From assembly GCA_050289805.1 (NCBI GenBank), contig JBNKGL010000009.1, positions 1-64,000 of the forward strand: a DNA stretch of 64,000 bases, read 5' to 3'. Source of the stretch: JAUILA01 sp050289805 (GTDB lineage: Bacteria; Bacteroidota; Bacteroidia; Cytophagales; Cyclobacteriaceae). Positions 63,591-64,000 of the stretch are shown here, one piece after another (position 1 is the first letter of the stretch; every line of letters starts with the position of its first letter). The notes under the pieces were generated by a model. It made no database searches. It was not told where the DNA came from and saw nothing but the letters and a program-made list of their open reading frames with translations. The position numbers and the translations under genes were made by a program.

Positions 63591-64000
63591 TCAATTGAAG
63601 TATACCTGGTATTGAAGGAGCATAGCCCCTCGCCTGCCATCATAATCGCCATTTACCCTGAATAGAGGCCGGCTTTGATAAGCAAGTGTAAGCTTTGATG
63701 TATGGCCGTTGAGAAGCCAGTTGACGCCGGCATCATAAAATACCATCGTATCATTCAACCGCTCGAAAAAACCCATTTCAACTGCAGCATATGGCATAAA
63801 TGATGTTTTACCTATCACATTGTCTTTTAGCTTGTATCCAACCTGGGCATATACCATATTACCTGTTCCTCCGGCAGGATACCCGTTCCCTCCCCCATTC
63901 AATAATGTGTTGTCGCTGGATCCATTGGCAGGATTCATCAATGCCAGGTTGCGTGTATAATTCGGCCCAAAGTCATAGTGAGTGAATACTCCATAAATAC
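63591..64000 (-). CDS. C-terminal part of an outer-membrane porin-like protein, cut by the window edge
   Basis: The frame ends at 63591 and stays open to base 64000, so the N-terminus lies outside. The visible part alternates barrel-like strands (MVYAQVGYKLK, SFMPYAAVEMGFFERL, MVFYDAGVNWLLNGHTSKLTLAYQSRPLF) and ends with MLLQYQVYFN, a terminal strand closing in an aromatic-rich motif. The pattern is close to phosphate-selective (OprO/P-like) porins. A TTG at 63941 is not the true start, as coding-like residues continue upstream. Convergent with selD with an 11-base gap. Confidence 0.65.
   Translation of the reverse strand, partial: IYGVFTHYDFGPNYTRNLALMNPANGSSDNTLLNGGGNGYPAGGTGNMVYAQVGYKLKDNVIGKTSFMPYAAVEMGFFERLNDTMVFYDAGVNWLLNGHTSKLTLAYQSRPLFRVNGDYDGRRGAMLLQYQVYFN

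Noticed and set aside
1..64000. tRNA or rRNA genes, integrase attachment sites, or a replication origin
   Set aside because: No cloverleaf-like segment with a CCA-end or TTCGA arm, no rRNA-like tract, and no integrase or DnaA-box cluster was noticed in the gaps, which are all shorter than 300 bases.

Overview
The window looks like the chromosome of a member of the Bacteroidota, probably a Cytophagales-like, free-living and possibly marine polysaccharide degrader. Signs are many Cys-lipidated exported proteins with acidic residues after the Cys, a CarboxypepD_reg/TonB-dependent receptor, LytS/LytTR signalling, a DUF6090 protein, an AraC-TPR regulator, a two-component-propeller/LuxR regulator, and a moderate GC content with A/T-rich spacers. 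No rRNA, tRNA, CRISPR array or complete insertion sequence was recognised. The only mobile-element trace is a truncated REP-associated (IS200-like) tyrosine transposase at the left edge.

Layout. 1-8253: RAYT fragment, a secreted lipase-like hydrolase, an AraC/TPR transmembrane regulator, and a rightward group with a lipoprotein FAD oxidase, a DUF6090 protein, an FMN alpha-hydroxy-acid oxidase and a 58-residue membrane protein. 8246-9382: a porin. 9488-30571: a beta-glucan (laminarin-type) utilisation locus, the centrepiece. 30625-46170: mixed accessory metabolism, comprising a thioredoxin-like lipoprotein, a GH18-like protein plus sulfatase pair, a Tat-type NIF3 protein, SDR plus acyl-CoA dehydrogenase, a CE15-like esterase, an MFS carrier, a deacetylase, an MBL hydrolase, a cyclase-family protein and an AI-2E exporter. 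46249-52639: DUF1684 protein, TonB-dependent receptor, LytS/LytTR pair with a good LytTR operator candidate, and an SDR. 52723-63579: Receptor-L-like lipoprotein, acetyl-xylan-esterase-like protein, DUF4412 protein, redoxin, GAF/PAS membrane sensor, ABC exporter, yaaA, and mnmH-selD. The right edge cuts a porin.

The glucan locus reads as a full route. A membrane-bound propeller sensor with a LuxR-type HTH (9488-12307) is divergent from an operon-like run of nine genes. These encode a clan GH-A hydrolase fused to a predicted outer-membrane beta-barrel; two glycan-binding lipoproteins, one with three near-identical 182-residue modules; a GH16 endo-beta-1,3-glucanase lipoprotein; a large cytoplasmic protein proposed to be a GH94/GH149/GH161-type beta-1,3-glucan phosphorylase; a GH17 lipoprotein; a GH30 lipoprotein; an MFS sugar carrier fused to a cytoplasmic GH17 domain; and a free cytoplasmic GH17 paralogous to that fused domain. 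There is no SusC/SusD pair. The striking feature is that both membrane steps seem to use a channel or carrier covalently joined to a glucanase on the side where the sugar arrives: periplasm for the outer-membrane fusion, cytoplasm for the inner-membrane fusion. This arrangement is the best candidate here for an undescribed system. The fusions are read directly from the sequence; the barrel fold, topology, phosphorylase assignment and substrate are inference.
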